Part shown: positions 26,752-42,200 of the stretch, in pieces
Layout: every line of letters starts with the position of its first letter
How positions within the stretch are numbered: the stretch's first letter is position 1
Source of the DNA: Plecoglossus altivelis
Lineage: Eukaryota; Chordata; Actinopteri; Osmeriformes; Plecoglossidae
Length of the DNA stretch: 64,000 nt
NCBI GenBank assembly: GCA_036571765.1
Contig: BROE01000003.1
Location: 7,416,336 to 7,480,335 of the forward strand
Direction of reading: 5' to 3'
The notes under the pieces: model-generated
The model's input: only the letters and a program-made list of their open reading frames with translations
What the model was told of the DNA's origin: nothing
The model's database searches: none
Made by a program: the position numbers and the translations under genes

Positions 26752-29700
26752 ACATTTTGTTAGGGGAACAGGTTTCTATAAATGGACAGTAATTCAGCAC
26801 TAAACAATCTACACTGCACTACTGTCATTGTATCATACATGAAGCTTGCAGTGGGACAAGAACTTGTCATTGTACATTTACTATACCTTGCAGAGGTGGA
26901 GGAGGGCCCCTTTGTACTCCGCAACTAGAGGAAGCCATCTGTGGATTTTCAGGTAGTGTCACCAAGATCTTACTTTTTGCATTGGAAAACATTGACAGAG
27001 TAAACTGTCATAATGAAAACATGACAAAGCATTTTACTATTTTCTTCATAAACAATGGTGTCAGGACTTTTTACCTTGATGACACTGACACTTTCATTTA
27101 CCTGAATACTTGCTATTGAGGAATTACCTCTCCATGTTGAGCAAGTGACACGCTTTTGCAGGTTATCAGCTAGGTTTTGCTGTGTGTACTAATTGTTTTG
27201 AGAACTGCATTAACTGTTGTGCAATTGTAAATAGTGATGTGAGAAATAGCACCAAAGCAACTGCCATCCATTAAACTGCTGCTGTCTTAATCCATCTCCA
27301 CTCAATACCACAATCCACCACTCACAACAAGCTTTCACCTTTTTAATCTATTCAGTTTAAGAAAAGCACAGTTTTTAAATATGGACCACATTTTAGGATC
27401 GTAACGTAAGCGTATATTAGTAATCATGAAGTCATTTTTTAGAAGTCCATCCTAAAATGTGAATGTTTATACTTATTGTTGCGTTTAAATGTGTAATATG
27501 TCATTTTGCATACCTTTAAAATGTCTGGAAATTAAGCATCTTTTTCTTGTCCTAGCTTGTTCGATGTATTGCAAGTGGCCCATATTTATAGCAGATAATG
27601 TTGTTGAATATGATTTTTTTTACATTCAATGACAACAGTAAAGTTTAGGCAATACATTCAGAGAGGCATCACTGACACAGGACCAAATAACCCAAGTGAC
27701 TTCACCGTTAAAAGGAAAATCCACAGTTAAACAGCAACTCTAGCTAATGAAGGCACTTAATAGATTTGACACTGGGATGTTTTGCTGTCAAGATTTTTAG
27801 CTGTTAGGTGTAATACATGTTACAATTGTAACAGATTCTGTTTGGGTTTTAGCATCCTGCTATTTCCTGCTTTAAATCCGGGACAGAAAGCTAATTTATC
27901 ACCTCTTGGAGGGATCTGACTCTCCACAATCATAAACTATCAACCAGCACTTCAAAGGTGAGCTTGGTAGCGGAGGTGAGAGAAGGCCCTGTGTCTGCTG
28001 AGGGCCACATCCACACAGAGATGAGATGGAGCTGATTAGCAGGTTTAGCTGGAGTGTGCAGTGGGCCCTGTGGGGCAGCAGCTGGAAAACCAATCCCCAT
28101 GGACCAGGGAGAAGTGTGAGCTCTGACAGCTCCTGTCCATCCCCTCTGGGTAGAGCAGGGTCAGGACACCCTCAGTCAGCTTGGCCTATATGCTGGATAG
28201 GAAGTCAGCAGTAATTGTCATTCAGCTAGAGGAATAGAAGCAGAATCCACAATGACCAGCAAAGAGCAGACAGCCTGTTTCCTCTGTGTCTCTATCTCTT
28301 TGAAGAAGAATGCTACCTCCTCTCCAGTGAACAAGGCTGCGATAAAAATCTCCAAATAGAAATGATTGTGTAGTTGGAGTGTAGTTCATTTGAGTGACCA
28401 GTCCATACTGCTAACTGAAATATGAACAATTAAATAATGAAATAGATACCTGAACAGCCCAAGAGGAATGAATAGTTTTCTGGTCTTCTGGGAGGCACAG
28501 ATGGCTGCTTGTCATTGCATAACAAGGGCTTATTGTTTTGTTAATGTAACCTCATCTGTCTTTGATCTAATCTCATGTTGTTGCGGTCAATGTGAAACTC
28601 GTCATTAAGAGTATGATCCAGTACTGTGTTCATTGTGATTGTGATAATCTCTTGAGTTGAGATTCCACTTTGTTCTTTTGTCTCTTTGTTATTGAACACA
28701 ATATGGGGTTAATTAGTAGCTACTGGTACCCTCTGTGTGCCTGGATGGTTAATCACAGCTGAAGTGTACTCTTCCCTCGAGAAACAGGCTACTGGCACTC
28801 ATCAGACTTATTCTAAACACAAGGGCTCAGTCACTTAAAAACAAACTGAATATAAACAAGGACAGTTTTAATCCTTCAGAACCACAAAAGACAACAAACA
28901 TCACCAGCTCTTAATAAATGCTTACGTTTTTGTGGCCTTTCTTAGTCTGACAGCAACACATCTGGTGACACTGGATTCTCTATTAATCAACCAAATCATA
29001 CATTTTCAAATGGTTTCAATGTAGTTCTTCCTAAACTTAAGGCTTTCCACATTTTTTTGTGTGAAAGTTTCCGCACGGTGCGTTTATCTGTAGTTCTGCC
29101 CTTCCTCCACGTCAGATCATCTAATTCCCTGGTGGTCTAATTTATGTTAAGTCACAAACCTCCCCTATGGCTGTTTTGAATGGTTGAGAATGGAAAATGT
29201 GTGTGCCAGGTTTGTGCCAGCACCAAAGTCCCCTGTGTAATTGTTCTCCATGGGAAGCACGTCTCAGTGAAACCATATGCAAGTCCATGGGGCAGTTTCC
29301 CAAGAATGAGGAGACTTCTTAGGGGGTTCCACTGCAATCCAGTTTCTCTCTTGAAGCAAGTAATTAATTCAAATCTCATGAAGTCAATAGCACTCCGGAT
29401 CAGAAGCACAGAGCTCAGAGCTGCCAAACCCTCAGACCATGATGTCCTCCCAGGAAGTCACCTTATCGAGTGCTTCAGTAGGTCAGTGTTTTTTTTTTCA
29501 ACCTTTCAGATAACAACATTCTCCAACTCTTACATCAGCTTTTGAAGTTTTCCTGTGACTGTTTTTCATTATTTCCCATCATAAAGAAGCGACTCTGACT
29601 TTGTTTGCATGGAGCCGGCGGTATTATCAGATGATAATGCTCTTGGGATATCACCCTCTTTGGTTTAATGATGTAACAAACCTTTAACAAATAAAGACTC

Positions 29701-32700
29701 AAGGTTCAGTGGTACCTTGAGCTACAATTAGTTCATCCTCCACTGATTAGTTGTTCTTGAAATCAAAGGATTATGATGGTGCTCAGCACAAACATCATAA
29801 AAGCTGAGGTTGAAGGAGTGTTTTCTTCAACACCAAATTGCATTGGGCGACAGGAAAGGGTTCTTACTTTAATATTCAGTGCCCTTGGGAAGTTGTGTCC
29901 AGGCATCCTCTCTTGTGGTGTTTACACTTCTTAAAATTGGAGCTATTGTAGTTCTGTCTGATACAAGAACAAAAAGTGATTTGAAAAAATTCTCAGATGA
30001 GTAAAGTAATGTGCAGCAGTTTTACCATTTGCCCTCATGAAAATATTTTAGGTCATTACATTAATTTACAAAGACAATGATGCAACTCCAGGAAAGAGAT
30101 GGCAAAACATGTAAAGAACTGCCAATTTAAGCACTTTGAAATATTTAGCTGAGTTCGTGCAGGTTTTTTATTAAGCTTGAAATGTAACGAGCCTCATCCA
30201 TTACTTTACTGTAATAGCACATGCTTTACGATGAAAATCAATATCATTGTTCATGCAGAGTGTTGCCTATCTTTGGGTAATGCACTTTACTCGCAAGCAG
30301 AGATGTCAAGAGAATTGCTATTCTCACATTTCTAAGCCATATGGTGGCTTTAATTATATCATTTTCAAACATGCAATCAGATATCTCCATTCATAAACTG
30401 TAGCTGCAATACATAAGTCTCTAGAGATAGACTCCTCACAGGTGCACAGACTGGGTGGCTGGTGAGTGTGTAAGGTTGCCAAGCTGTAGGAGAGTGTGTG
30501 TGTGGGGAGAAGAGAATGAGTCTTTGGTGTTAAGATCCCAAGACTGGACTGGGCTTGGCTAGGCTGAATGGCTTGCTCCTACCCGTTACTAATTGTTCTC
30601 CAACCCAGGGAGGAAATACTGCTGTGCTTCAAGCCAGCCTCTGATGACAAATGTAAATAAGCATCTAAATAACCGACAAAAGAATGCAGATGTGTATCGC
30701 AATGAACTCCACAGGGCCCTGTTCTGACCACTTCCATGAATTTGTGCAAGGGACTGCTAATTAGTTTGATCTGGCTTTATTAAATGCTATTGTAGTAGAT
30801 AAACTAAAGAAAAGTGCAATATCACTTCTATATTGAATATTTTGTATCGAATATACAATATCAGGCTGACCAAATTGTTGAGTATTAAATAAATACTCTT
30901 TTTTATCTTAAATGCATATGTATATTGATGAGTAAAATGAAAAACCTTCCTCAAAAACCAATTTCATAGGATTGGGTCTTGACTAGTGCAGGAAGACTGA
31001 CATGTCTCTTGGGCTCTGAAGAAATGAATGAATTACAAGCCTTATTTTCAAAGGACATAATTAGCGCCTTTAGCAGGAATGTGCAAAGGTGTGTGCAAAT
31101 ATGTGTGGTTTGCATCCACAAAAGCATACATTGCAAAAGTCTTACTGTGCTTTGAATGATTTTGCACACAAAGCGTGCATTGGAAAAGTTCATCACAAAT
31201 GTCTCTTCTCACTTGACCTTTGATTGCTGCCATGATTGTTACTGCATGGAGTGTGTTGTATGACTTGATGAGAGCACTTGAGCATTGCTATGGGCAGTAT
31301 CCCTCCCTCTACACCACCTTTAGTTGGCTGGCTAAGCCTGCAGGGATGCAGGGAACTTGCCCTAGCATCCACAAATCAGCCAGCAGAGTAGGCATGCATC
31401 AGCTAAGTGCTAGCCGGACCCATGATTTACAGCCCCACCGAGAACAAGTTAGGCATGGCCACTGTTTATGCACCTGGGCCTTTATCAGGCAGTGAGGATG
31501 AGCTCCCTGCAGAAGACATTCAAATGTACAAGGAGCAGATTAGGCTGACTCAATCTTCTTTCCATAGTCAAAGAATGAGAAAGGAAACCATTTGACTTCA
31601 AAAGACCAGTATCCCTTTCTCTCAGAATGAGTAAAAGGGTTTGCGATGAAAACAGAGCCTTGTGTATTCAAAGTGCTGATTCACAACTTATTCCTCTAAT
31701 GCACTCATGAAACACTTTTAATTGTCTTAGTTTGCATTTATAAGGCATTTTTGTAGCTTTAAATTAAAGGCCGCTTTGAAATGTTTGATATAAGTGACTT
31801 GTGTGGCCAACTTAAACAGTGCTCCTGTGCTTGGCTGGTAGGTGGATTCCTTTTCACTCTCAGGCTAGTGTGTTGTGCCAGGGGATTGCTATTGAAGGGT
31901 TGGAAAACTAGAAAAGTAGAACTTAATGGCTCGTCATTTATTGTGAAACTTAGAGTCATATATACAAATAGTGTTGATGATACACATTTTATCACAAGAT
32001 ATGTTTTTTTCTTTCTCTTGACTGTGGTAATTGAATAAGTCAAGTTAGTAAATGTTTTGACTACTTCTGTTTCGTTTGTTTTCAGATAAATGCATTTAAA
32101 GTAATTGTTTAAATAAGAATCTGTTATGTCAATCTTCACACAAATGTTTACATATGTTCTTTACATTTTAGTAAACTGCCAGCACTCAGTTACTTTTTCC
32201 ATAAAAACTATGGTCTTCTTTCTCCCGAACTGAATTATTTCTGAAGCCATTCTCTCTTCCTCTCTTGGATCATTCTTAAATCCAGAGAAAGGCCCATATA
32301 CTGGCTGTCATACTGCCACTGCCAGCACTCCCAGTTTAAATAAAGTCAGTGTAGCATGAATCTAATTCTGTGGATGTATGGCGCAGATTGGTGAATGTTC
32401 AGTCTGGAGAGTCAGGCCTCTAAACCTCTGTGCGAATGCCTGGCGACTGCACAGTTACCCCACGCTAAAGGACCACCCACTTAGGATGAGAGGGGATTTG
32501 AAGTCTCCCTCCCTGTTCAATCCTTTAGAGGCCTTTCTTTCCAATTGTGCCAGTCTTAACATTACTCTTCTGCTCTGTAAAGATTGCTTGCACTGTCAAT
32601 CTTGTCTTTCACGATGAAATCCATGTTGATACATGTCCAAACAACTCAAAGCTTACATTAGGTCACATAAAGTGTTGAGTTCATAACAAAAATAAACAAT

Positions 32701-35105
32701 TGAAGCATTGATCAGGTAACTTCTATGCTGACCTTGAATAAATGAATGGTTTTAGCATCCAACTGTTGTGATACTATGAGAACTTAATAATGACATTGTT
32801 GTAACAAATTTTTCATTTTATGTTTTGTCAGTTACCAATTAAAGATACCAATTTTAAAAGATTACCAATTTGAAAAGAACATTACGAGATAGTGGCTTGA
32901 TAAAAACCTTTAAACCTATTTATGTTAGAGGTGCCATTTCTAACAATATACTACCCAGTTATTTTCTTCTTAAAAAGTTCATTTGAGTTTCTGTTCATGT
33001 TTTCCACACTACTCTTTGAGATCTTGTATATTTGGATTTCCTGTCTCTCTGCTCCACCCCAACATGCTCCTTCCTAACACCCAGTCTTCACTTACAACCA
33101 GTTTTTATAAACTTTTCTCACAAAGCACAACAAAACAGGGGGAGGGGATTTTCCTGCCCAGAAGGACTAACATTGCCAGCAACATTGCTCATGAACTTCT
33201 CCCCATTGCCATCCTCCAGTGCAGTATACAAACAATCATTTCCACATGCATTTCCACATTTCCACAGTGCAAAGGGTTAGGTCGTTAACAGAGGGAGGAA
33301 TGCTTTCAGGGGGGAAATATTCTTCAGCAATGACACAGAAGTAATTTGGGTCTCACTGAGTGATTTCATCAGGGCATTTTGTTGCCTCAAAATGTTTGAC
33401 CCAGAGGTCCCTGTCACCCTTGTTGGTAATGGAAGCTGGGGCAGAGTGACAGCCCCAGAAAGTTAAACATTTTACAGCTAACAGTGGGCCTCCAGAGGCA
33501 TACATATTTAAGATATCTTCCCTTGTCCTAAATAACAGGGGTTTTTAAGAGGGGGGTGTAATATTATTTATGTATAATACAAGATAAATAGAAAATATCT
33601 AAGTGTTACCAAAGCTGTTAGTCACATTTTTAGCAATAGGAATTACGTTTGGATGGGTAAACAATTCGCAAAGCTATGGATTTTCAACTTAATGCGCTGA
33701 GTTGTTGCTATATTCAGAAGCATTTGCAGTAATGTATAATCGCAAGTTTTACTATGCTGTACTACTACAAGATTTCAAGGTTTCATGATAAAGAATCATA
33801 AGGCCATATTGAGTGATGTCTATCTCTTATTTGATCTAATGGCAAAACTCAAAGGATAAAGTTTTGAGTTGACAGAGTAAACTTGATTATGTCTGGGGAT
33901 TGTTCAGGTTGTTTGACATGCCATTAACGATCGTCTTTGCAAACAATGCTGTTACACAGGCCATCAAATTATCACTGTCATATTTTGGCGTAATCTGTGC
34001 TACTCCTTGTAAAAATATTTAAATGAATACATTTACACATCAATAGGATCCATGGCAACTCTGTGTGTATTCTTCTTTGGGATGCCTCTTTAACATAGGC
34101 CTTTAGTAAAGCACATCTCTTCCGTCATGTTGACAAACAACAAAACAAACAATCTCAAATGAGGGAATTGAACTTTTTACGGCATCATTATGATTGATAG
34201 AGTGCTCTGAAAGGAAAAAGAGCAAGAGGTAAATGTTTCTGAGGAAAACACTTCAGTGTGAGGACCTCTTTGACAATTAATAGTGTTGAAAGCATTTGAT
34301 TGTTTTCAGCTGCCAAATGTATTTACATCAAATAGAGAAAGCGTGTGGGATTGCGTGATTGAATGTAGGCTATCTTGGAGATTTAGTCTGAGTAGATGTT
34401 TCGAAGAGCTTCAGTGTCCTTGCCGCAGAGCAGCAAGCAAATCTCCCTGATTATCATCGGCACAACTGTGAAGAACATCCCCTCCTAGTGGATGGAAATA
34501 GAAACCTGAACCAATACTTCAACAGGGGACGTTTCTATTCTACCAAGGCCCCAACAATCATATTTTTAACTGTCTTTGAATACGTTACTTCGTCATCTCA
34601 GGCTTTACTGTTGGTGCCACATCTGCAACACAATGTGTAGTTCTTTTTATTCACATTATGTTTGTGAACATAATTTTGCTTTCTTACACTCTATAATGTA
34701 TGTTAATATTGCTTGTGGCCTAATAAGATTCTGGAGATTCATTAATTTGTGGCTAATAGGCACAAACATTAAAAAACAAACTTCTTTACTTCTGAGCTAA
34801 GGATGCGCATGGAGTCTAAGTAAGTAAAGTAAATTATGCAGACTTTGTTGCTTATACTGACAAATACATTTTGTAGCTTGTGTTTTAAAAGAGCAGACAT
34901 TTCTAGTATGGTACCAGATGAACATTTCCAAAAATAAGTTATGGGTTGGTAAAGGGTTTGCTGAAATGAATCAGAAATAAAAAAATGTGCGTACTTCAAG
35001 AAGTTGTCATCTAGATATTAGATATTGAGATTTTCCCCATGGTCCTCAGTATTTCCTCAATGCTGAGGCTGGAGCTGAAGCTGGGGAATCAACAAGACAG
35101 TAGCT

Positions 35106-35146
35106 GGGGCTAGGGCTGGGGCTGGGGCTGGGGCTATGGGTGGGGT
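35106..35146 (+). repeat. (GGGGCT)n hexanucleotide tract, G-quadruplex-prone
   Basis: Runs of three to four G are separated by CT, CTA or CTAT, giving seven G-runs in about 40 bases. This satisfies the usual G3+N1-7 quadruplex pattern several times over. A degenerate CTGAGGCTGGAGCTGAAGC stretch precedes it, which suggests an older tandem array. No gene overlaps it. Confidence 0.8.
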
Positions 35147-36509
35147 TGGCCAGAGCAGAAACTAGCTAGTATAAATCAGGCCAGTCCTGTAAATGTGATA
35201 ATTCTCCAAAGTTAAACAGCCATAAAAGGCCTGGGAACTCTGACCTTCACAATCTAACTAAGCAAGAGAAGCCAATGATGTGTTGCAGACACAGCCAAAC
35301 CACTCAGATGATGCTAAATGATACCTCAGCATCTCAAAAGAATAACTGTATGTCTTCAATGACATATATAGTGCCAGCATTTCAATGGGATCCCAATTTA
35401 TTTTGCAGTAAAATGTTTTATTGTTGGCTATAAAGCATTGGCAACGCTTCTGGAGAAGGACGGGGGCAGTCACAGAAGAGAGAACATTTCAAAGGCACAT
35501 TGTTCTGATGATCACTCTGGAGAGCACCTGTACGGCTAAAGAGCACATTTTGATAATGTACTTCTGCTTTTGTCGAAAGGGGAGCATAAAAATCATCACA
35601 ATGTATAAACCTTATCATTGGGATGTATTTTAATTTACTATCACTGTATCATTTACACCTGCATTGCTTTAGTCTGTTTTTTTACAGTGTTTTAATGAAC
35701 TGACTTGGATCGTAATAGATCCTCGGAACTGTTCGCCCCTATTTCTAAACTAATGTAATAGTGACAGGGCACAAAGAATAGTTGTGGTGTTAGGGTATTA
35801 CACTGTATTTATTAATGTTTCACAGACAATGTATTTCTATTTCTACTCTACTAATGGTGAAATCCCTTGTTTTCCGTCTATGAACTTCAACACTCCGATA
35901 CAGGGTGCACCATGTGAAGTCAGTAAGGAGGAGCGCTCGCAATACCATTTTTTCTTCGCCTACCCTTCACACTTGTCAGACCAGCCCCATAAACAGCATC
36001 AATTACAATCTGGCCCAGAGAGGCAGAGCTACCTATATGCAGATGAGGTTCTAGTCGAAGGAGCCTGGCTCGGGGCCGTGAGCACAATCTTGAAGTTTCT
36101 AGCCTTTGAAACATGAGGCCAGGAATGTGGACACATAATTGAACAAAATATAACCAACATGGGAAATATTTTGTAGTTATATTCAGGTACAGAAAAGTAT
36201 TTAGCTTTACTTTTAATGTTTCATAATTAAAAGGTTGTTTCCAATGTAAACCTTCAGGAGTTCATCTGCATGTGTATGCATATAATTAATCATAGTTTAG
36301 GTGTTTTGTGACAAGATCTCACGGGACCACTCACAGAAACAGCCTAGTTTCTTGATTCTCACGCAGGAGTAGGTTTCTCCCCTGTCTGTGTCTTTGTGCA
36401 TGTGGTAGATAAGATAGATATGTTTTGTGGTCCATAATATGATTTTAAGTGTAAACATGCATACGGTAGTCAGCATGACCTCTGGACTGTGACCTCCTTT
36501 GGGTGGTGG

Positions 36510-36578
36510 CAGAGGGTAGAGGGAGAAATAGCAGGAGAGAGGAGGTGAAGGAGGAGAAGGGAGGAGGGAGGAAGAGGC
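36510..36578 (+). repeat. Purine-rich (GGA/GAGG) low-complexity tract
   Basis: Nearly uninterrupted A/G sequence made of irregular GGAGG, GAAGG and GAGAG units. No coding content. Confidence 0.75.
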
Positions 36579-39223
36579 ATAGATGCAAAGCTTGCTGCTC
36601 TTTTAAGCTTGTTTCTTAGATGTATTACAGTGCACTTCACAAGGCTAAGTACCATTTTATTGAGTTGTTCTCCTATATTCATCTTCTGCCCATGATTTAT
36701 GGGGTTGACGTCTCTGTGTTGTTAGTGCCGTGAATTGTGTTAAAGAACTATTGTCCTGAATGGCAGTTTTGTAAAGGCAATATTACAAAGCTTGTTGTAG
36801 ATCTGTAAACACACCTGCAAACGTTCGATTGATGGTCTTGTTTATAAAAATAAAAAGTTGACACAATTGTTATAAAGACAACATGGAAAAATATAGTCAG
36901 AAATCATCCATGGAAGAGGGAAAACATGAAAGATTTGAAAGGTTTTCCGACTGAAGGTAATTAGCACCTGGGATCAAACTTTAGCTGATGATCTGAGTTT
37001 GAGGTTGGAAGAGATCATTTTTCTGATCAAATGATGAATGCTACACCATTGATGAGATGCTTCTCTGTGTGGCTTGTGTGCCTGTGTTAGTTGCCCTTTC
37101 ATAGGCACTGTGTTAAAGAACTAGGTATCAAAGTATTAACACCATCTGTAGCAGCTGCTAACTGCAGGCTAATGCCCTCAGAACCTGTATGCTGGAGTGA
37201 AACTGACATTTCACACTCTAAGTTGTGAAGCTCCAGTCCGGGGCCCTAAGTTTTAATTATTTTGCTCTAGTGTCCTCCACAAGCCCATGAGGAAGTAGTC
37301 TCCCCCCCCCAAAAAATCTAGCACCGCTATGATTTAAAGAAAATTACCTGGTGCTCACACAGGGTAAATAGGAAGTTGTAAATGACTTGATTTTGAATAA
37401 TTATAGTAATAATAATAAATGATCTTTAATAACCAATTTTTAGCAGTGGTGCAATCAATGCACTGTTATTAGGACCTTTAGGACTATTAACACTATTAGT
37501 ACTGTTATTAAGAGTTTTCCCTAATCTTTTGACTTGGTCAGGAAAAAGCCAACCCCCCCCCCTACCCATGCAGAAACTGAGACCGTGTGATAAATAGTGA
37601 CGTGTAAAGACATCTGGAGAGCTGTCCTACTTGGCAGCCTGCTGGGTTGTGTTTGATTCCATAAATAATTGCAGTCATCAGGGACACACATTGTTTAGGC
37701 TTAAACATGTTGTTTACCCACTGCACATGTCTAAGGAACATACACTGTTATTGATACACACTGCCCTCCAGGAGATTGTGAGTATCCCACCATGGGCCAA
37801 TAGTTGGCACTTTTTTTTTTAAAAACATTTTCCTGTGAGTGTGTTAGGTCATGAAAGAGACAGAGAGAGGCAGAGAGGAAGAGTTTTAGGGCATGTTCAT
37901 TAAAAAACTTTTTCTTCTTTGAGACAACAGTAAAAGTACATATTATGGCAAACCCATGACTATGTCAATGACGTCCACAAGCATTAAATCACATGAAAAG
38001 TGGAACAAAAAGGTAATTGACAGCCTTATTTTTCCATTTCTGTCAGTACTTTTTAAGTCAGATGAGGACAGATGAAAGATGGTAATGAATGGTACTGCCT
38101 TTGGGCCCAAATCCCACTTTGCACTCACAATTGAAAAAACTATTGACTACAATAAATGTGCATACTTTCCACATCACCCTCCAGGCAGTTCTGAAAAATA
38201 AGGATTTCCTTCAGAAGAGGTTCTTTCGCTTGTTAATCTGAGGCATGTCAGTGAGTCCTAGTGGTAGACTGGGCAGGTGTGAGGGGAAAACATGGCCGAG
38301 AGGGAAAGAGGCAGGGTAGAGGAGAATCATGGTGCTTTGGGATCAGTATTTAGGCTACATCGGTCTGTGTGTAGTATTGGTAATAAAAGGAAATGGAGTA
38401 GTGTAGGTGTAGATGCTTTAGCTCCTGTTTTACATTCAAATGCATTCTCTGATGCACACGGAGAAATAATTACTTCTCCTAGGTTCAATTTGTGACTCAT
38501 GTTTCTATTATAAACAACCAGAGTGAATTACAAGTGTATTGTCATCTTCAACACACCAAAACAGAAGCTCTATAAAGCATCATGGTGCCAATTAGGATGG
38601 AGCTGGCTTACGTATACCCGCTCGTCTCTTCTGATTAAAGTGCATATTGATGGCATAAAATATGGGGTACAATAGATTGTTGGGGTTTTGTATGTAAATG
38701 TTTAATTAATCCGTGCCTGCTTCACTGCTGTGTTGTAGAGCATAGATGTCAATATGCTGAAAGCCATAGCAACTTCAAATAACAATGCCAGGAATGCCAC
38801 CATGTGACATTAAATGGGAACAGTAGTTTGCTTCATGTCTTCCAATTAACAAATCCATTCACTAAAGTGATAATAGTTTATCACTGATTTCTGTTGATGT
38901 GCTTTTTAGCACATAAACTGGAGAGTTAAGGATGTTAACTCTTCAGTGAAGTCAAATTGACTGATGTAAAATATTAACTAACATTGTATTTGTTACATCA
39001 TGTGTTACATCACACAATGGTTATGTATGTACAGAACATAAAATGGGGCATGCAAACAAATGAGCAATTACAGTTTAGTAAATAGGGAATAATCTTTAAG
39101 GAATCCTGCAATCAATGCTGTGCATTCTTGAAATTCTGTGCCACTGTGTTCATGAACATGAACATGGTAGAGTGTGAGTGTGTCTCATGACCTCTTGTCT
39201 GATATCAGATATAACACAGATAT

Positions 39224-39235
39224 GGGGGGGGGGGG
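39224..39235 (+). repeat. Poly-G run of 12
   Basis: Twelve consecutive G residues. Its length is likely to be unreliable in any assembly. Confidence 0.9.
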
Positions 39236-42200
39236 TCCCAAGAGACCACACCATTTTGCCTGGAAGGGTAGGGTTATAATTTTCTTTCATTTTATCATTG
39301 TGCGCAATGGTGCCAAATGGATACTGGGAGAAGACAGCAATTACTGCATGTAGGCCTGCTATCCTGGCTGCCTAGTGACATGTTCCCTGGGGCTCTGCAG
39401 TGGCGGGACGGCCAGACGAGGGCACTCCCTCCATGAATGAGCCCCGAGCCACCCCTCCAGATACAAGGGTGGCTCCCTTTACCACCAAGACGACATGCCA
39501 CCAAGTAGAGGCTTGCCCTAGTCAATTTGAAAGACCATATGATTGTTATGGTGTTGGTTGGCAAAAGCCCACTACAATTACTTGCTTTTATCAATAACCT
39601 CAAACCCTTTTAGTGAGGAATATTAGCAGTTTCTTGTAATATTCTGAGAACTTTGTATTACATACTGAACTTCTGAGCCTTTTGATGGGACTAGATGTAT
39701 CATATATTTGCATTGACATTCAGCCCGTAAGTCTGCCAGCTCTCACAAAGACCATGTATTTATTGCATTCACTTTTTAAAGAGGTGAACTAACTCAGCAA
39801 CTCTTCATATTTGGATGAATCCTGAAAGAGCTATTGCTGTTCATTGGCAAACATCCTGACACATCATCACACACAAAGAAATACATATGAATATTTAATA
39901 GACTCTATACAAAACATCCACACACGTACTGTTTGCACCCCTCCAGACATCAACACTGAGTAGAGCCACTGCTGAGTGCAGGTCCTTTGTTGGTTTGCAC
40001 CAAGAGTGTAAAAGAATGATCATTGCTAAATAAACCTGCATACAAATATATAAATAAACACCACTTGGAAATAAGTTCATGCTCACCGTCTTGGTGCATG
40101 TTTAAACATAATTGTTGAAAGAAAATTGTTGTTCTCGAGAATAATGATCATCCAATAAATTCTTGTTTATTTTGAGCTTTTCATTTAATGGCGGACTCGT
40201 TCTCCTAGTACCATACAATAAAACCTGATCCCTCCTTGCTCTGTCATTGTCAGTCAGAACACAGAGACAAAGGTACTAAACATCGATCCTTCATGTGTGT
40301 CAAATATTTTAAAGCTTGTGGTTGAATTACAAATCCATGTAGATTTTCAGATGTGAGCAGAAGTAAATCATATCAAAGTTACTATACAAAGTTTAGGCTC
40401 TAAATCAACACAGAGTAAGGAATGTGAGAAACTCTGCTAATGTTGCTGTGTGAGTGTAGTGGGGCTTTTACCCAGAAGAAATGGCAACTGACTGAACAAA
40501 GATGGAGGAGCCCTGGGGAAAAAACTTTTTTTCGGGAAAAATGAAAATCCTTCACTGTCTAGGAAGCTGAAGCTATCACACTGTCAAACTCAGATGTTTC
40601 CATACCGAATGTTATTGCTCCATCAGTTTGATTCCTTCAGTTTACAGCCATCAGTGCTACACTCTAAACATCTAGTACACAACAGACACGAAACACAAGG
40701 GACAGGGTTGGTCCAGGCTGCCACCCCCCTCCCACCGCCTCTGCCACCAGGGAAAGTGACAGCCCATCTAATTGGCAGTAATCAACTGGCGAACGACACT
40801 GAGTCACTGTTGCCATGTGAAGATAGAGGGAAGCAGCGTTGACCTACAGAGGTACTGCCTTAGGTTACTGTGTTACAGCTCCATCACACCATAGCACAGA
40901 AACAGACAGCACATGAAACATGCATTTTGGTCAATAGGAGACAGAGAGATAAATAAAAACAGAGAGAGAATTTCCTGTTTCATGAAAGAACTCAGTATGA
41001 AGATCATACTACATGATTCTTTTTTTAAATTCACTTACAGCTATTGCTTTGAATTCACAAAAAATATTATTTGTCAAGAGGGGAAATTCAGCAGAAGAAG
41101 TTGAGTGTGATAGAATGCATTTTTTCTTCTGGAACCAACATTTGTAAAAGTTCCATCTCTTTAACCAATTATTGGTGGTGATAGTTTGTGTTTGTGTATG
41201 TACAAGAATTGTCAAAAACTGGCTTTAAACAAAGTACAAAGCAGAAATAAACAGTGCCTTAGGCAATATAAACTTTGGGACTAGCCTTGTAAATTATAGA
41301 TGGCCAGTGAATTGTGATACCAGAGGCGCCTTATTCTACCGATTGTGCTCACTTTACACACTTCTGAAAGTCAAGGGACAGGTAAATACTTATACTAATA
41401 TATTAATACAATATACTAATACATTTCAAAGAAAAATGAATATGCTATTTTGTAAACAAGTTCTGTACTTTCTAAATTGTAGCAAATATTAACCACAGTG
41501 TACACCCAGGGGTTTGTGTCATCTGCTATTCACGCATTTCACCATCTCTGATTAACTGCCATTCACTTGCAAATTAATTCCCTTCCCAAAGCATGCTTAC
41601 AATTGATCTAATTAGCAAAGTGCCCTGTATATAAGTGTTTGATCTTTTTTTAAATCTCCATTGCCCTAACAGTTTTTAGAAATAAATGAAGTTAACGTTA
41701 CAACCATCTCAAACATTCATGTTGGGTTAAGGTAATTCTGTCTCTGTTGTCAAGGCGAAGGCTTCCATAGAGAGTGGGCTTGTGTTCTTGCTAGGTCTTT
41801 GTCTATATTGAGGTTCAGGTATGTTTTTTACATGTGATGATGAGGTAACATGGCAAAATGTTGTCTTCCAGAAGCTAGCTATTGTATTCATGGTTAAGGA
41901 TCTCCTCCTCAAAGGAAAGACACCCATCTCCCAAGTCTTAAGAGCATTCAACTTTATATACCTCCAGAGATTTCCCTTCTCCTAGTCTCAGGATGTATGA
42001 AGACAGTAGAATAGTGACCTAAGATGACAAAGAGCTGGGACTGGTAGATCTCCCACATAATATTGTGACTGGCCAACATTGATAAAACACAGAAAGCTGT
42101 CATCATAACAAGGGACTGGTGTCTGGGGAGGGGGAGAGGGAGAGGTCTGCATGAACAGGACTGCTAGCTGCTGCCACTCAGAAGCCACCGGAGTGATGGA

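Noticed and set aside
29152..29545. Overlapping 91- and 121-codon open frames on opposite strands
   Set aside because: No homology, and neither has codon or splice evidence. Overlap on both strands is typical of chance open sequence.
35106..35146. Equivalent of the C9orf72 GGGGCC expansion
   Set aside because: The unit here is GGGGCT, the array is short and interrupted, and no C9orf72 sequence is nearby.
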